From the NCBI RefSeq assembly GCF_039536325.1, contig NZ_BAAAYO010000012.1, positions 153,582-217,581 of the forward strand: a stretch of DNA of 64,000 nt, in the 5' to 3' direction. The position numbers were made by a program, and so were the translations under genes. Each line of letters starts with the position of its first letter. Positions within the stretch are counted from its first letter, which is position 1. This document shows positions 16,995 through 24,652 of this stretch, one piece after another. The DNA comes from Paenibacillus_AB hodogayensis (GTDB lineage Bacteria; Bacillota; Bacilli; Paenibacillales; NBRC-103111). A model generated the notes under the pieces. That model worked only from the letters and a program-made list of their open reading frames with translations. It was not told the origin of the DNA and ran no database searches.

Positions 16995-17555
16995 TTAAAT
17001 CGGCTCCAAGCCCGACGCGATCAGTCCCTCCTTCTGCACTCTCGTCCATATTTCCTCGACGGTTTCCTCAGGCGTCATGTCCGAAGAGTCCAGCCACATG
17101 CCGATTCGAGGAGTTTGCTCGCGATGCAAGCGATCCAGCCCTTCCACGGTCCAAGCTCCGTATCCTTTTTTGGAGCGGGCCGCCTCCCTTTGCGCGACGG
17201 CTTCCGGCTTGGGACAAAGCACCACGGCGTAGAAGGGGCGGCTTCGCACGAACGAGATGAACTCGTTCAGTACGGGACCGACTACCACATCCTGGACGAC
17301 GACGGTGAATCCGGCTTGGACATACAAATCTGCCGTTTGCGCGGCCAGCCGGTATCTCAGACGCAATTGATCCAACTGCTCTTCTCCCGCATCCGGATTC
17401 ATCTCCTGGCGGTTGTTCACGATCATTCTCCGAAACAGATCTCCGCGGACATGCACTGATTTCTCGAACCGTTCGGACAGCAGCTGGGCTACCGTCGATT
17501 TTCCGCTTGCCATAATTCCGGTAACGAGAATGATACAAGGGCCTTCCGTAAACAT
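16995..17555 (-). CDS. P-loop small-molecule kinase (AAA_33 / chloramphenicol-phosphotransferase-like)
   Basis: The 186-residue protein begins MFTEGPCIILVTG with Walker A GIMASGKST, a predicted RGDLFRRM acceptor-binding helix and the block KKGYGAWTVEGL near the C-terminal lid. The pattern fits the family of P-loop kinases that includes chloramphenicol 3-O-phosphotransferase; the substrate cannot be read. Start: ATG at 17555 with GGGGAGGC upstream, preferred over an earlier GTG. A TATAAT on the minus strand (17581-17586) is a likely -10. It probably forms an operon with the APH-like gene. Confidence 0.75.
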   Translation of the reverse strand: MFTEGPCIILVTGIMASGKSTVAQLLSERFEKSVHVRGDLFRRMIVNNRQEMNPDAGEEQLDQLRLRYRLAAQTADLYVQAGFTVVVQDVVVGPVLNEFISFVRSRPFYAVVLCPKPEAVAQREAARSKKGYGAWTVEGLDRLHREQTPRIGMWLDSSDMTPEETVEEIWTRVQKEGLIASGLEPI

Positions 17556-17701
17556 AAGATGCCTCCCCTCTATTTCCTTTATTATACTCACAATTCATAT
17601 ACGGTTTTAGGGCAAGTTCGTCTTCATTTAAAATACACACAGTCCGCCAGGTACGTCAAAATCTAAAAAAGGGTAGCCGGAGTAACGAAATTGCCGCATT
17701 C

Positions 17702-17737
17702 AAAAAACCAGTCAAATCAAAAGTTTGATTTGACTGG
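17702..17737 (-). terminator. Terminator of the yhcEFGHI-like operon
   Basis: A 14-bp perfect stem CCAGTCAAATCAAA / TTTGATTTGACTGG with a 2-base apex, followed on the minus strand by TTTTTT. Confidence 0.92.
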
Positions 17738-17772
17738 CCTTGTTAAAACAGGCGCTGCTGCGGCCAACGCCT

Positions 17773-19053
17773 TCAATTCACTTTGAACGCCTTCATCGCT
17801 TTGACCAATTCTTTGAAAGAAGGGCGCTTACCGTACATCAGGACGCCGACGCGGTATATTTTGGCGGCGAGCCAGCCGAGCAGGACGATCGTTCCGGCCG
17901 TGACGACGATAGACAGCCACACTTCCCACAGCGCCGGATCGCTCATGCCGATCCGCAGGAACATAATGAGCGGCGAGAAGAACGGGACGAACGACATTGC
18001 TACTACGAATGGCGCATCCGGGCTTTGCAGGCCGAACATCGCGATCATGAAGCCAGCAATGATGAGGAACGTAACCGGCATAATCGCCTGCCCGACCTCC
18101 TCGGTGCGGCTTACCATGGAACCGACGGCAGCGAACACGGTAGCATAGATAAAGTAACCGAGCACATAAAAGACGACCAGGTAGCCAAGCAGCGAGAGTT
18201 GCACATCCGCCAGATCGATATGCAAGCTGCCTATTATCTCCCGGTTATGCGGAAGAAGCAGGTTGGCCGCGCCTACGGCAACGAATAGGACGATTTGCAC
18301 AAAGCCGAGCAGGCAAATCCCGATAATTTTCCCGAACATCTGCTTCAGCGGCGAGACGCTGGCGATCAGCACCTCCATGACGCGCGAGCTTTTCTCGGCG
18401 GTAATTTCCGTCGCGACCATGTTGCCATATCCGATGACCGTCATATAGAGCAGGAACAGCAGCACATAGACCAGCCCATAAGCTAGTATTCTTTGCGATT
18501 CCGTCTTCCCGGACGATCCTTCCTGGATCTGCACGGTGTCGACCGTTACCGGCGCATTTAGCATCGTCCGCTGGGCCGGGCTCAGCCCGAGTCCTTTGAC
18601 GACGGCTTCCGTCTTGATTTCCTGCAGCGCGCTTCTCAGCTGCGACTCGACGGACCCGCCCAGCGAGCTTTTCCCATAATACGTCGCTTTCGGAAATCCG
18701 GTCGCGGCATCGTCGGCAAACTCCAGATAGCCTTTAATTTCCTTCGCCTGGAATTTCCCTTGCGCCAGCTTCGCATTCGCTTCCCGCGATCCCTCATCGC
18801 CCAGCATGACGATTTGCAAGCGACTCCCTTGATGAGAATCGTACCAATCCTTCAGCGCCTTCGTAATCTCGGTTTCTTTGCCCGCAATCCCGACCTTCAC
18901 CGGATCGTTGGAGGAGGAGAAAGAAGCGATAATAGCAGGCAAATTAATGAGTGCCGATACGACCACGGCCAGAATGAGAGTCGTTACTATGAACGCTTTG
19001 GCTTTCACGCGATTCATAAACGTAAAGCGGATTACTGTAGACAGCTTATTCAT
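17773..19053 (-). CDS. yhcI: ABC-2 type permease, NatB/YhcI-like
   Basis: A 426-residue ABC-2 permease: one N-terminal membrane helix (about 18-42), a large extracytoplasmic domain (45-220), and a C-terminal bundle of five to six helices containing the ITAEKSSRVMEVLIASV motif typical of NatB-like exporters. NatB-type proteins with NatA-type ATPases export sodium or other small solutes. The ORF extends upstream out of frame with the family; ATG at 19053 overlaps the stop of the ATPase gene (ATGA), which sets the start. Confidence 0.85.
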   Translation of the reverse strand: MNKLSTVIRFTFMNRVKAKAFIVTTLILAVVVSALINLPAIIASFSSSNDPVKVGIAGKETEITKALKDWYDSHQGSRLQIVMLGDEGSREANAKLAQGKFQAKEIKGYLEFADDAATGFPKATYYGKSSLGGSVESQLRSALQEIKTEAVVKGLGLSPAQRTMLNAPVTVDTVQIQEGSSGKTESQRILAYGLVYVLLFLLYMTVIGYGNMVATEITAEKSSRVMEVLIASVSPLKQMFGKIIGICLLGFVQIVLFVAVGAANLLLPHNREIIGSLHIDLADVQLSLLGYLVVFYVLGYFIYATVFAAVGSMVSRTEEVGQAIMPVTFLIIAGFMIAMFGLQSPDAPFVVAMSFVPFFSPLIMFLRIGMSDPALWEVWLSIVVTAGTIVLLGWLAAKIYRVGVLMYGKRPSFKELVKAMKAFKVN

Positions 19054-19955
19054 GACCGGTTCTGCCCCCCTACCGTCTTGATGAAGATTTCGTTCAAGGT
19101 CGGCTCCATGATCTGAAACCGGTATACTTCCGATTGCTCCGATGCCGTCCTCAATACGTCTTGTGCCACTTCCGGCTTGTCGATGCGTATTTCCGTCCAC
19201 GCTTCGCGGCGCTCGACGGAACGAACGCCCGGAATGCGATCCAGGCCGCGAATCTCCAGCTCGGTATCCAGCAGCACCCGCTCCCGCGGAAACGAGCGTT
19301 TGATCTCCCGCAGATTGCCTTTCAGCACCGTATTGGATTTGTGCAGAATACAGATGTTCTCGCACATTTCCTCGACATGATCCATCCGGTGGCTGGAGAA
19401 CAGGATCGTTTTCCCGTCCCGTCTAAGCTCGGTTACCGTCGCTTTCAACAGCTCCACATTGACCGGGTCAAGGCCGCTGAACGCTTCGTCCAGAATTAGA
19501 ATGGCCGGGTCGTGGATGACAGCGGCGATAAACTGGATTTTTTGCTGATTTCCTTTGGATAGCTCTTCTACTCTTTTGCCGTAGTAGTCCGGTACCTCGA
19601 AGCGCTCCAACCAATGACGCAGCCGTTTGTCCGCCTCCGAACGTTTCATCCCGCGCAATTCGGCCAAGTACAGCACCTGATCGCTGACCTTCACCTTCGG
19701 GTACAGGCCGCGCTCCTCGGGCAAATACCCCATCAGACGCCGCAGCTCGACGGAATAGCCCTGGCCTTGCCATAAAATATGTCCCTCATCCGGATGGATC
19801 AGCCCCAGCACCATTCTCATCGTCGTCGTCTTTCCGGCTCCGTTCGCCCCGAGCAGACCGTATATTTCCCCCTGTCCGACTTCAAAATCAATGGCGTTTA
19901 CCGCCACCTGCTTCCCGTAATGCTTGGTCACGCGACTAATCTGCAACGGCTTCAT
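19050..19955 (-). CDS. yhcH: ABC transporter ATP-binding protein, NatA/YhcH-like
   Basis: A 301-residue ABC ATPase with Walker A GANGAGKTT near residue 38, signature LSKGNQQK and Walker B LILDEAFSGLD. The additional 80-residue C-terminal regulatory domain matches the NatA group. The start ATG (19955) has AGGAGATTGATC upstream, two bases after the stop of the preceding ATPase gene. Partner of the downstream permease. Confidence 0.87.
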   Translation of the reverse strand: MKPLQISRVTKHYGKQVAVNAIDFEVGQGEIYGLLGANGAGKTTTMRMVLGLIHPDEGHILWQGQGYSVELRRLMGYLPEERGLYPKVKVSDQVLYLAELRGMKRSEADKRLRHWLERFEVPDYYGKRVEELSKGNQQKIQFIAAVIHDPAILILDEAFSGLDPVNVELLKATVTELRRDGKTILFSSHRMDHVEEMCENICILHKSNTVLKGNLREIKRSFPRERVLLDTELEIRGLDRIPGVRSVERREAWTEIRIDKPEVAQDVLRTASEQSEVYRFQIMEPTLNEIFIKTVGGQNRS

Positions 19956-19957
19956 GA

Positions 19958-20866
19958 TCAATCTCCTCTCTTCGTTCCGGCTTCCACCGTTTGCTTGACC
20001 GATGCTCTCATCATATAATGCAAAATTTCGTCAAGCTCCACCGCTTGTCTCCGTACGATCGCAATCCCGGCCTCCTCCAGCGCCCGCTCCGTGACCGCGG
20101 CGTCGCGGGTCACAATCCGGGTCAGTACCCCTTCCTCCCGCTCCACCTCGCCTGGCAGCCCGCTTGCCGTCTGTTGTTCGACCCAGAACATTCTCCATTT
20201 GTCCAGCATCGTGTCCTTTTCCTGGTAATGGAGCAGACGGCCCTTATATAAGAAGGCCACATAATCCGCCAATCGGCGCACTTCCTCGACCGTATGGGTG
20301 GCGATGAGCACCGTTCTCTCTCCGGTATTGGCAAACTCGCGGATTTCATCCAGCATCGTTCGCCAAATAAAAGGGTCCATGCCTGCGGATGGTTCATCCA
20401 GTATGAGCAGCTCCGGCATTTGCGCAACCGCGAGGCTGAAAGCCAGCCGGCGTTTCATGCCTTTGGACAACGTGCGGACTTTCGTCATTGGATTCAGTTC
20501 GAATTTCCGGCTCAGATCGGTCCATTTCTCCGCACTCCATGACGGATACCAGTGGGAATGAAACTGGGCGACCTCTTCGACGCGTCCGCTGGCTTCCTCG
20601 ATATAGGACAGGTCTGGAACATAGCCAATTCTCCGCTTCACCAGCACATCATCCTGGCCAAGAGCGTTGCCCAACAGCTGGATTTCTCCCCGGTCGGGCT
20701 TGATGATGTCCATCAGCATATGGAACAAGGTCGTTTTTCCCGAGCCGTTCGGCCCGACAAAAGCGACGACAACCCCCGGTTCGATATTCAGTTCGAGCGG
20801 TCCCAGTTGGAACGACTCGTACGATTTCTCCACACCGCTTGCCGAAATTACAAAATCGTTCATCAT
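19958..20866 (-). CDS. yhcG: ABC transporter ATP-binding protein, YhcG-like
   Basis: A 302-residue ABC ATPase with Walker A GPNGSGKTT, signature TLSKGMKRR and Walker B LLILDEPSAGMD, plus a C-terminal extension of about 85 residues. It starts at an ATGATG where the GntR stop codon TGA overlaps, with AAGGGG upstream. The only permease without its own ATPase in the operon is the YhcE-like one, which is its likely partner. Confidence 0.85.
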   Translation of the reverse strand: MMNDFVISASGVEKSYESFQLGPLELNIEPGVVVAFVGPNGSGKTTLFHMLMDIIKPDRGEIQLLGNALGQDDVLVKRRIGYVPDLSYIEEASGRVEEVAQFHSHWYPSWSAEKWTDLSRKFELNPMTKVRTLSKGMKRRLAFSLAVAQMPELLILDEPSAGMDPFIWRTMLDEIREFANTGERTVLIATHTVEEVRRLADYVAFLYKGRLLHYQEKDTMLDKWRMFWVEQQTASGLPGEVEREEGVLTRIVTRDAAVTERALEEAGIAIVRRQAVELDEILHYMMRASVKQTVEAGTKRGD

Positions 20867-21285
20867 CGATCGTCCCCTTCGCTGCGATTGGCCGCTTCCC
20901 GCGGCATGATGCGATCCAGGCAATCCTGGAACAGCTTGCCGATCTCTTCGCGGGTCATATGCACCCGCTTGGCCGTTTCAATGGCGCTGCGGAACGCTTC
21001 CGCAACAGCCCCTGTTCGGTACTGCTCCCGCTCTATTTCCCCAACCGAAGCGACGAATGTTCCGGTCCCCTGCTTCGTGCGCAGCAATCCTTCGTTTTCC
21101 AAATCCTGATACACCCGGCGAATCGTAATGATGCTGCAATTCATATCCTGCGCAAACTCACGAATGGATGGCAGCGGCGCCCCCTTAGGCAATGTTCCGC
21201 TCAGGATCAGGGACCGGAGTTGTACCTCGATCTGATGATACATCGGCTCCGCCGAATCGGCGGAAAGTTGAATCGGTATTCGCAC
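20863..21285 (-). CDS. yhcF: GntR-family regulator, YtrA/YhcF subfamily
   Basis: A 140-residue protein with an N-terminal winged helix (PMYHQIEVQLRSLILSGTL, then LPSIREFAQDMNCSIITIRR) and a short helical C-terminus, the layout of the YtrA subfamily that represses ABC operons in response to cell-wall-active compounds or metabolites. The GTG at 21285 has GGAGGTGG upstream and removes a spurious 28-residue extension. It sits inside the operon it probably controls; a matching palindrome lies at the operon promoter. Confidence 0.88.
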   Translation of the reverse strand: MRIPIQLSADSAEPMYHQIEVQLRSLILSGTLPKGAPLPSIREFAQDMNCSIITIRRVYQDLENEGLLRTKQGTGTFVASVGEIEREQYRTGAVAEAFRSAIETAKRVHMTREEIGKLFQDCLDRIMPREAANRSEGDDR

Positions 21286-21305
21286 GTCTACTCCACCTCC
21301 GATAG

Positions 21306-22028
21306 TCACCTGACGAATGACCGATTTTTGATTTTCAGAACGGTCCATCCGAACCACAACCGGCCCCATACGATTGTAAACAAGAAAGCTGGGGCAAGTA
21401 TAACTCCGCCATACCAGGAGGAAACCTTGATAGTCATCTCCACTAAGCTAAAGCCGCTAAGCCCGCTGAGGAGAGCCGCTGCCAGCAACACGAACGTCGC
21501 TATGATGCTGAACCATAAGTATGACTTACCGTTTCCGCCGAGTTCCTTGTAGGCAAACACAACCCCGAAGCATAACCCGAAGCACACCCACATGACCATG
21601 AAGCCAAGAAAAGAACCGACCGGCAGCAGCTCATTCACCCGGCTGAGAAAGGCGAACGGGATAAAGAACAAAATGCCTTGAATTAGCGTCGTGAAAGCCA
21701 GCTGTACGTACCGGGCCATCACGATCTCCTGAAGACTAATGGGCAGCTGCTTCATATAAATCAGTCTGCGGGAGAAAATATCGTTCTGATAGTACTTCGT
21801 ATAGTCGCCGGTAAAAGAGAACGCGATGCAGCTCATCGCGATCAGGAACAAAACGTCCGTAGGGACCAGCAGCGCCCCTTGGGCTTCCTCCAACCCTTTC
21901 TGTACGAGAGCGTTGACCAAAAATCCAGAGAAACTGCCAAAGTACAAATAAATAGCGACGGACGCCAACGTTCCCCACCCGGACCGCTTCAACTCGTATT
22001 TCGTAATAAACCATGCATTGTTCCACAT
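21306..22028 (-). CDS. yhcE: YhcE-like membrane protein (putative ABC permease)
   Basis: A 240-residue polytopic protein with about six membrane segments. It begins MWNNAWFITKYELKR, as do ABC-2 type permeases, but lacks clear signature motifs. The gene order permease, GntR regulator, ATPase, ATPase, permease is identical to B. subtilis yhcEFGHI, the basis of the name. ATG 22028 has AGGCGG at eight bases; the GTG at 22037 is an alternative. Confidence 0.75.
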   Translation of the reverse strand: MWNNAWFITKYELKRSGWGTLASVAIYLYFGSFSGFLVNALVQKGLEEAQGALLVPTDVLFLIAMSCIAFSFTGDYTKYYQNDIFSRRLIYMKQLPISLQEIVMARYVQLAFTTLIQGILFFIPFAFLSRVNELLPVGSFLGFMVMWVCFGLCFGVVFAYKELGGNGKSYLWFSIIATFVLLAAALLSGLSGFSLVEMTIKVSSWYGGVILAPAFLFTIVWGRLWFGWTVLKIKNRSFVR

Positions 22029-22054
22029 GCCCAGCACCGCCTATTCAGTGTGTT

Positions 22055-22080
22055 TACTGTGTATATCTATATGCACAGTA
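22055..22080. promoter_or_regulatory. Palindromic operator, probably for the YhcF-like repressor
   Basis: TACTGTG (22055-22061) and CACAGTA (22074-22080) form a perfect 7-bp inverted repeat with a 12-base AT-rich centre. It begins within the -10 and covers the likely transcription start of the yhc-like operon. Position and symmetry fit a GntR/YtrA-type repressor; binding by this protein is inferred. Confidence 0.72.
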
Positions 22081-22105
22081 TACAGTCAGAGATAATGAAT
22101 TGCAA
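22077..22105 (-). promoter_or_regulatory. SigA promoter of the yhcEFGHI-like operon
   Basis: On the minus strand TTGCAA, a 17-base spacer and TATACT, a good vegetative promoter whose -10 overlaps the operator at 22055-22080. Confidence 0.78.
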
Positions 22106-22139
22106 TCCTAATTTGTTAAGTTCCAGATAAGAAAAATAA

Positions 22140-22179
22140 AAAGCCTTTCCCGACGAACATGCTCGTCAAGAAAGGCTTT
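22140..22179 (-). terminator. Terminator after ctaM
   Basis: AAAGCCTTTC and GAAAGGCTTT enclose a GACGA..TCGTC helix; on the minus strand the stem is followed by TTTTTATTTTT. It lies 22 bases past the ctaM stop codon. Confidence 0.9.
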
Positions 22180-22200
22180 CTTGCAAATCTCATTTATTCG

Positions 22201-22653
22201 TTAAAAAATGGCGTCCCACAGAGGCTTCGTTTCCCCGCCCGGGTAAACCCAATAAAGCAAGATGTAAACCGTCGCACCGGTAATCGCCGTCGCGAACCAG
22301 ACGTTGGACGTGATGGGACCGATCTTTCTGTGCTTGGCCAGCTGGTTTTTGAAGCCCCATACGAGCGTCACGATCCCCATCACGCCGCCGACGGTCGCCA
22401 GCGTGATGTGAAACAGCAAAAAGATCAAATAGATATTCTTGATGTTGTGAGGACCGCCAAACTCGGTATTGCCGACGAAAATCGTCCTCGACATATACAC
22501 CGTAAAGAACAAAGGCGCAAAAGCGGCAGCCCAGGTCATCAGCTTTTGATGCTTGGCTATATTCCGCTTCGCAATCTGCCTCCAGCCCAAGGCTACCAAA
22601 ATCGCGCTGATGATAATAAACGAGGTGCTGAATGCAGGCAAAATGGTGTGCAT
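22201..22653 (-). CDS. ctaM: CtaM (YozB/DUF420) cytochrome caa3 assembly protein
   Basis: A 150-residue protein with four to five membrane helices and the DUF420 pattern (KHQKLMTWAAAFAPLFF, FHITLATVGGVMG, conserved His). In B. subtilis and S. aureus this family (CtaM/YozB) is needed for maturation of haem A-containing oxidase. It follows ctaG by 18 bases and is last in the assembly unit. Confidence 0.85.
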   Translation of the reverse strand: MHTILPAFSTSFIIISAILVALGWRQIAKRNIAKHQKLMTWAAAFAPLFFTVYMSRTIFVGNTEFGGPHNIKNIYLIFLLFHITLATVGGVMGIVTLVWGFKNQLAKHRKIGPITSNVWFATAITGATVYILLYWVYPGGETKPLWDAIF

Positions 22654-22671
22654 AGTGACAAGTCCCCTCCG

Positions 22672-23577
22672 TTACAAGACCGGATCGGGCATCGCCGTAC
22701 GCGAATCCTGATCGTCTTTTGCCCTTTCGCGAATGTACCAGTTGAAGAAAATATAAGCGAGCGCAGCGCCGTACGTAATCTCTTGCAATATTTTCATGAT
22801 GACCCCGCCAAGCTGCTGGTCTTCCTGCGGATCGAGCAGCGCGAAGTATTCGGGTCCGGAGAAACTATCCAGAAGCGCCTGCGCATTGCCGGGGATACAG
22901 TAGCCCATCGCTTTGGCCCACATTTGCGGATCGTTGTAGGTGGCGAAGACCGGTGTACTGGCAAAAATAATCAAAGCGCATGCGGGCGTAATAAGCACGC
23001 CGTTGGCGAATATATACCCCATCTTCTTCAGCTCGCTGAGCCCATTTAATTCCGGGGTTGGCGATAAGATTGGCCACCACATCATGAATGCCGCTATTAA
23101 CAGGACGAAGAAGAAAATCGTGTGCACCGTATAGTGCGTCATGACGTAATCGTGCACCAGCGGCAAATGATAAAACGAGAACAACATATTGAACGTAACA
23201 ACGGTAATAAGCGGATTCGTCAAAGCGCGGATCGTCGCGCCTACAGGCTTCCTCGAGATCACCGGACGAACGAGCCAGCCGGGAATGCCCAGCAGTATGA
23301 GCGGCGGAGCGGCCAAATAGGCTAGCGACATGGACGTCATATGCGCGCTGAACATCAAGTGTCCCAGCAAGTTCAGCGGACCGCCTTGTGCAAAATAGTA
23401 AATCGCGATACCGAGCAGAAATAGCGTTTTTCTGCCCGCCGTCACAGGCGAGCTATTCGAAAACCGGAGTCGTCCAGGCCCCGTCAGCCACAGATAAACG
23501 GCTCCGATCGCGATCGTTAACACCATCTGCCACGGGTTCCACAGTTCCCAGAACGAAAAATATTGCAACCCCAACAT
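22672..23577 (-). CDS. ctaG: CtaG copper/caa3 oxidase assembly factor
   Basis: A 301-residue membrane protein with about seven helices and the caa3_CtaG family features: HLMFSAHMTSM with paired His, HDYVMTHYTVH, and a later MMWWPILSPTPEL block. CtaG helps assemble the Cu sites of caa3 oxidase in Bacillus. Start ATG with AAGGAGG upstream. It is separated from ctaCDEF by a terminator and so may have its own promoter. Confidence 0.88.
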   Translation of the reverse strand: MLGLQYFSFWELWNPWQMVLTIAIGAVYLWLTGPGRLRFSNSSPVTAGRKTLFLLGIAIYYFAQGGPLNLLGHLMFSAHMTSMSLAYLAAPPLILLGIPGWLVRPVISRKPVGATIRALTNPLITVVTFNMLFSFYHLPLVHDYVMTHYTVHTIFFFVLLIAAFMMWWPILSPTPELNGLSELKKMGYIFANGVLITPACALIIFASTPVFATYNDPQMWAKAMGYCIPGNAQALLDSFSGPEYFALLDPQEDQQLGGVIMKILQEITYGAALAYIFFNWYIRERAKDDQDSRTAMPDPVL

Positions 23578-23680
23578 GGCTTTGCAAACCTCCTTAGTTC
23601 AAGCCAAACTCTTGCGCATCGGTCTAATCCCCTAAACCCGACAAACTCAGGACCACGAATGCGCGATTGTTTCTAAACGA

Positions 23681-23710
23681 AAAGGGGGCGCTTTTATCCA
23701 AAGGCCCCCT
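23681..23710 (-). terminator. Terminator between ctaF and ctaG
   Basis: GGGGGC/GCCCCC stem followed on the minus strand by TTTTCGTTT, starting seven bases after the ctaF stop. It may reduce, not abolish, transcription into ctaG-ctaM. Confidence 0.78.
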
Positions 23711-23716
23711 CCGACA

Positions 23717-24031
23717 TTACCACCAAATCCAATATGTGACTGCCGCGACTCCCGTCAGCGCGATAATGAAACCGAAGGCGATTCCCGTTATCGCGTACGC
23801 ATGACCGCGGTCTTTCATATGCATCCAGAACGCAAGCTGGAATACCGCTTGAATAATACCGAGTACAAGGATGAACAAAATGGTAAACGTTCTGCCGATC
23901 TCCGCGTAGACGACAACAAAAGCGAGAAGCGTCAGTACGATGGAGAAGATGAACGACAAGTAGTGATTTTTCGGACCTTCATGGATGTGCCGTTTTCCGG
24001 CGTCCGATGCGGAATGATCATGGCCTGCCAT
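23717..24031 (-). CDS. ctaF: Cytochrome c oxidase subunit IV (CtaF)
   Basis: A 104-residue protein with three membrane helices and a charged N-terminus containing HEGPKNHYLSFIFSIVLTL, typical of the small subunit IV of bacillar caa3/quinol oxidases. It starts at ATG 24031 with AGGTGGG upstream, directly after the ctaE stop. Confidence 0.9.
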   Translation of the reverse strand: MAGHDHSASDAGKRHIHEGPKNHYLSFIFSIVLTLLAFVVVYAEIGRTFTILFILVLGIIQAVFQLAFWMHMKDRGHAYAITGIAFGFIIALTGVAAVTYWIWW

Positions 24032-24034
24032 CGT

Positions 24035-24652
24035 TTAGCCCACCTTTCCCATCAAATACACGACGGTGAAAATGAATACCCATACGACGTCGACAAAGTG
24101 CCAGTACAAGCCGAACAAATACAGCTTTGGAGCGGTTACGACGGTCAATTTCTTCTTGCTTAGCTGCAGAAGCAGCAGAACCAGCCACAGCACGCCGAAT
24201 GCAACGTGAGCTCCGTGGAAACCGACCAACGTGTAGAAGGCCGAGCTGAAGGCGCTCGTCGAGAACGTATGACCTTCGTGCACATATTCAACGAATTCGT
24301 ATATTTCCAATCCGAGGAAGCCAAGGCCCAGCAGCAGCGTGACAATGAACCACAGATTGATTTTGCCGATATCTTTGCGGTGCATAGCCTGAATGGCCAG
24401 TACGCTGGTCAAGCTGCTTGTCAACAACAGGAGCGTCGCGAGAGCGACTGTCGGAAGCTTGAAAAGCTCATGAGCCGCAGGCCCGTCGCCGATCTGGTTG
24501 CGCAAGCCGATGAACGTTGCGAACAGTGTACCGAACAGTACCGTCTCTCCGCCGAGGAACAACCAGAAGGCGAGAATTTTATTGCGTCCCTCAAGAGTCG
24601 CTTTCTCCGGTTCGGCCGGTAAATTTTTACCTGTCAAATCCGCAGAACTCAT
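24035..24652 (-). CDS. ctaE: Cytochrome c oxidase subunit III (CtaE)
   Basis: A 205-residue subunit with five membrane helices and the subunit III pattern (GFHGAHVAFGVLWL, YLFGLYWHFVDVVW). It supports stable proton pumping by the oxidase core. The start overlaps the ctaD stop (ATGA). Confidence 0.93.
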   Translation of the reverse strand: MSSADLTGKNLPAEPEKATLEGRNKILAFWLFLGGETVLFGTLFATFIGLRNQIGDGPAAHELFKLPTVALATLLLLTSSLTSVLAIQAMHRKDIGKINLWFIVTLLLGLGFLGLEIYEFVEYVHEGHTFSTSAFSSAFYTLVGFHGAHVAFGVLWLVLLLLQLSKKKLTVVTAPKLYLFGLYWHFVDVVWVFIFTVVYLMGKVG

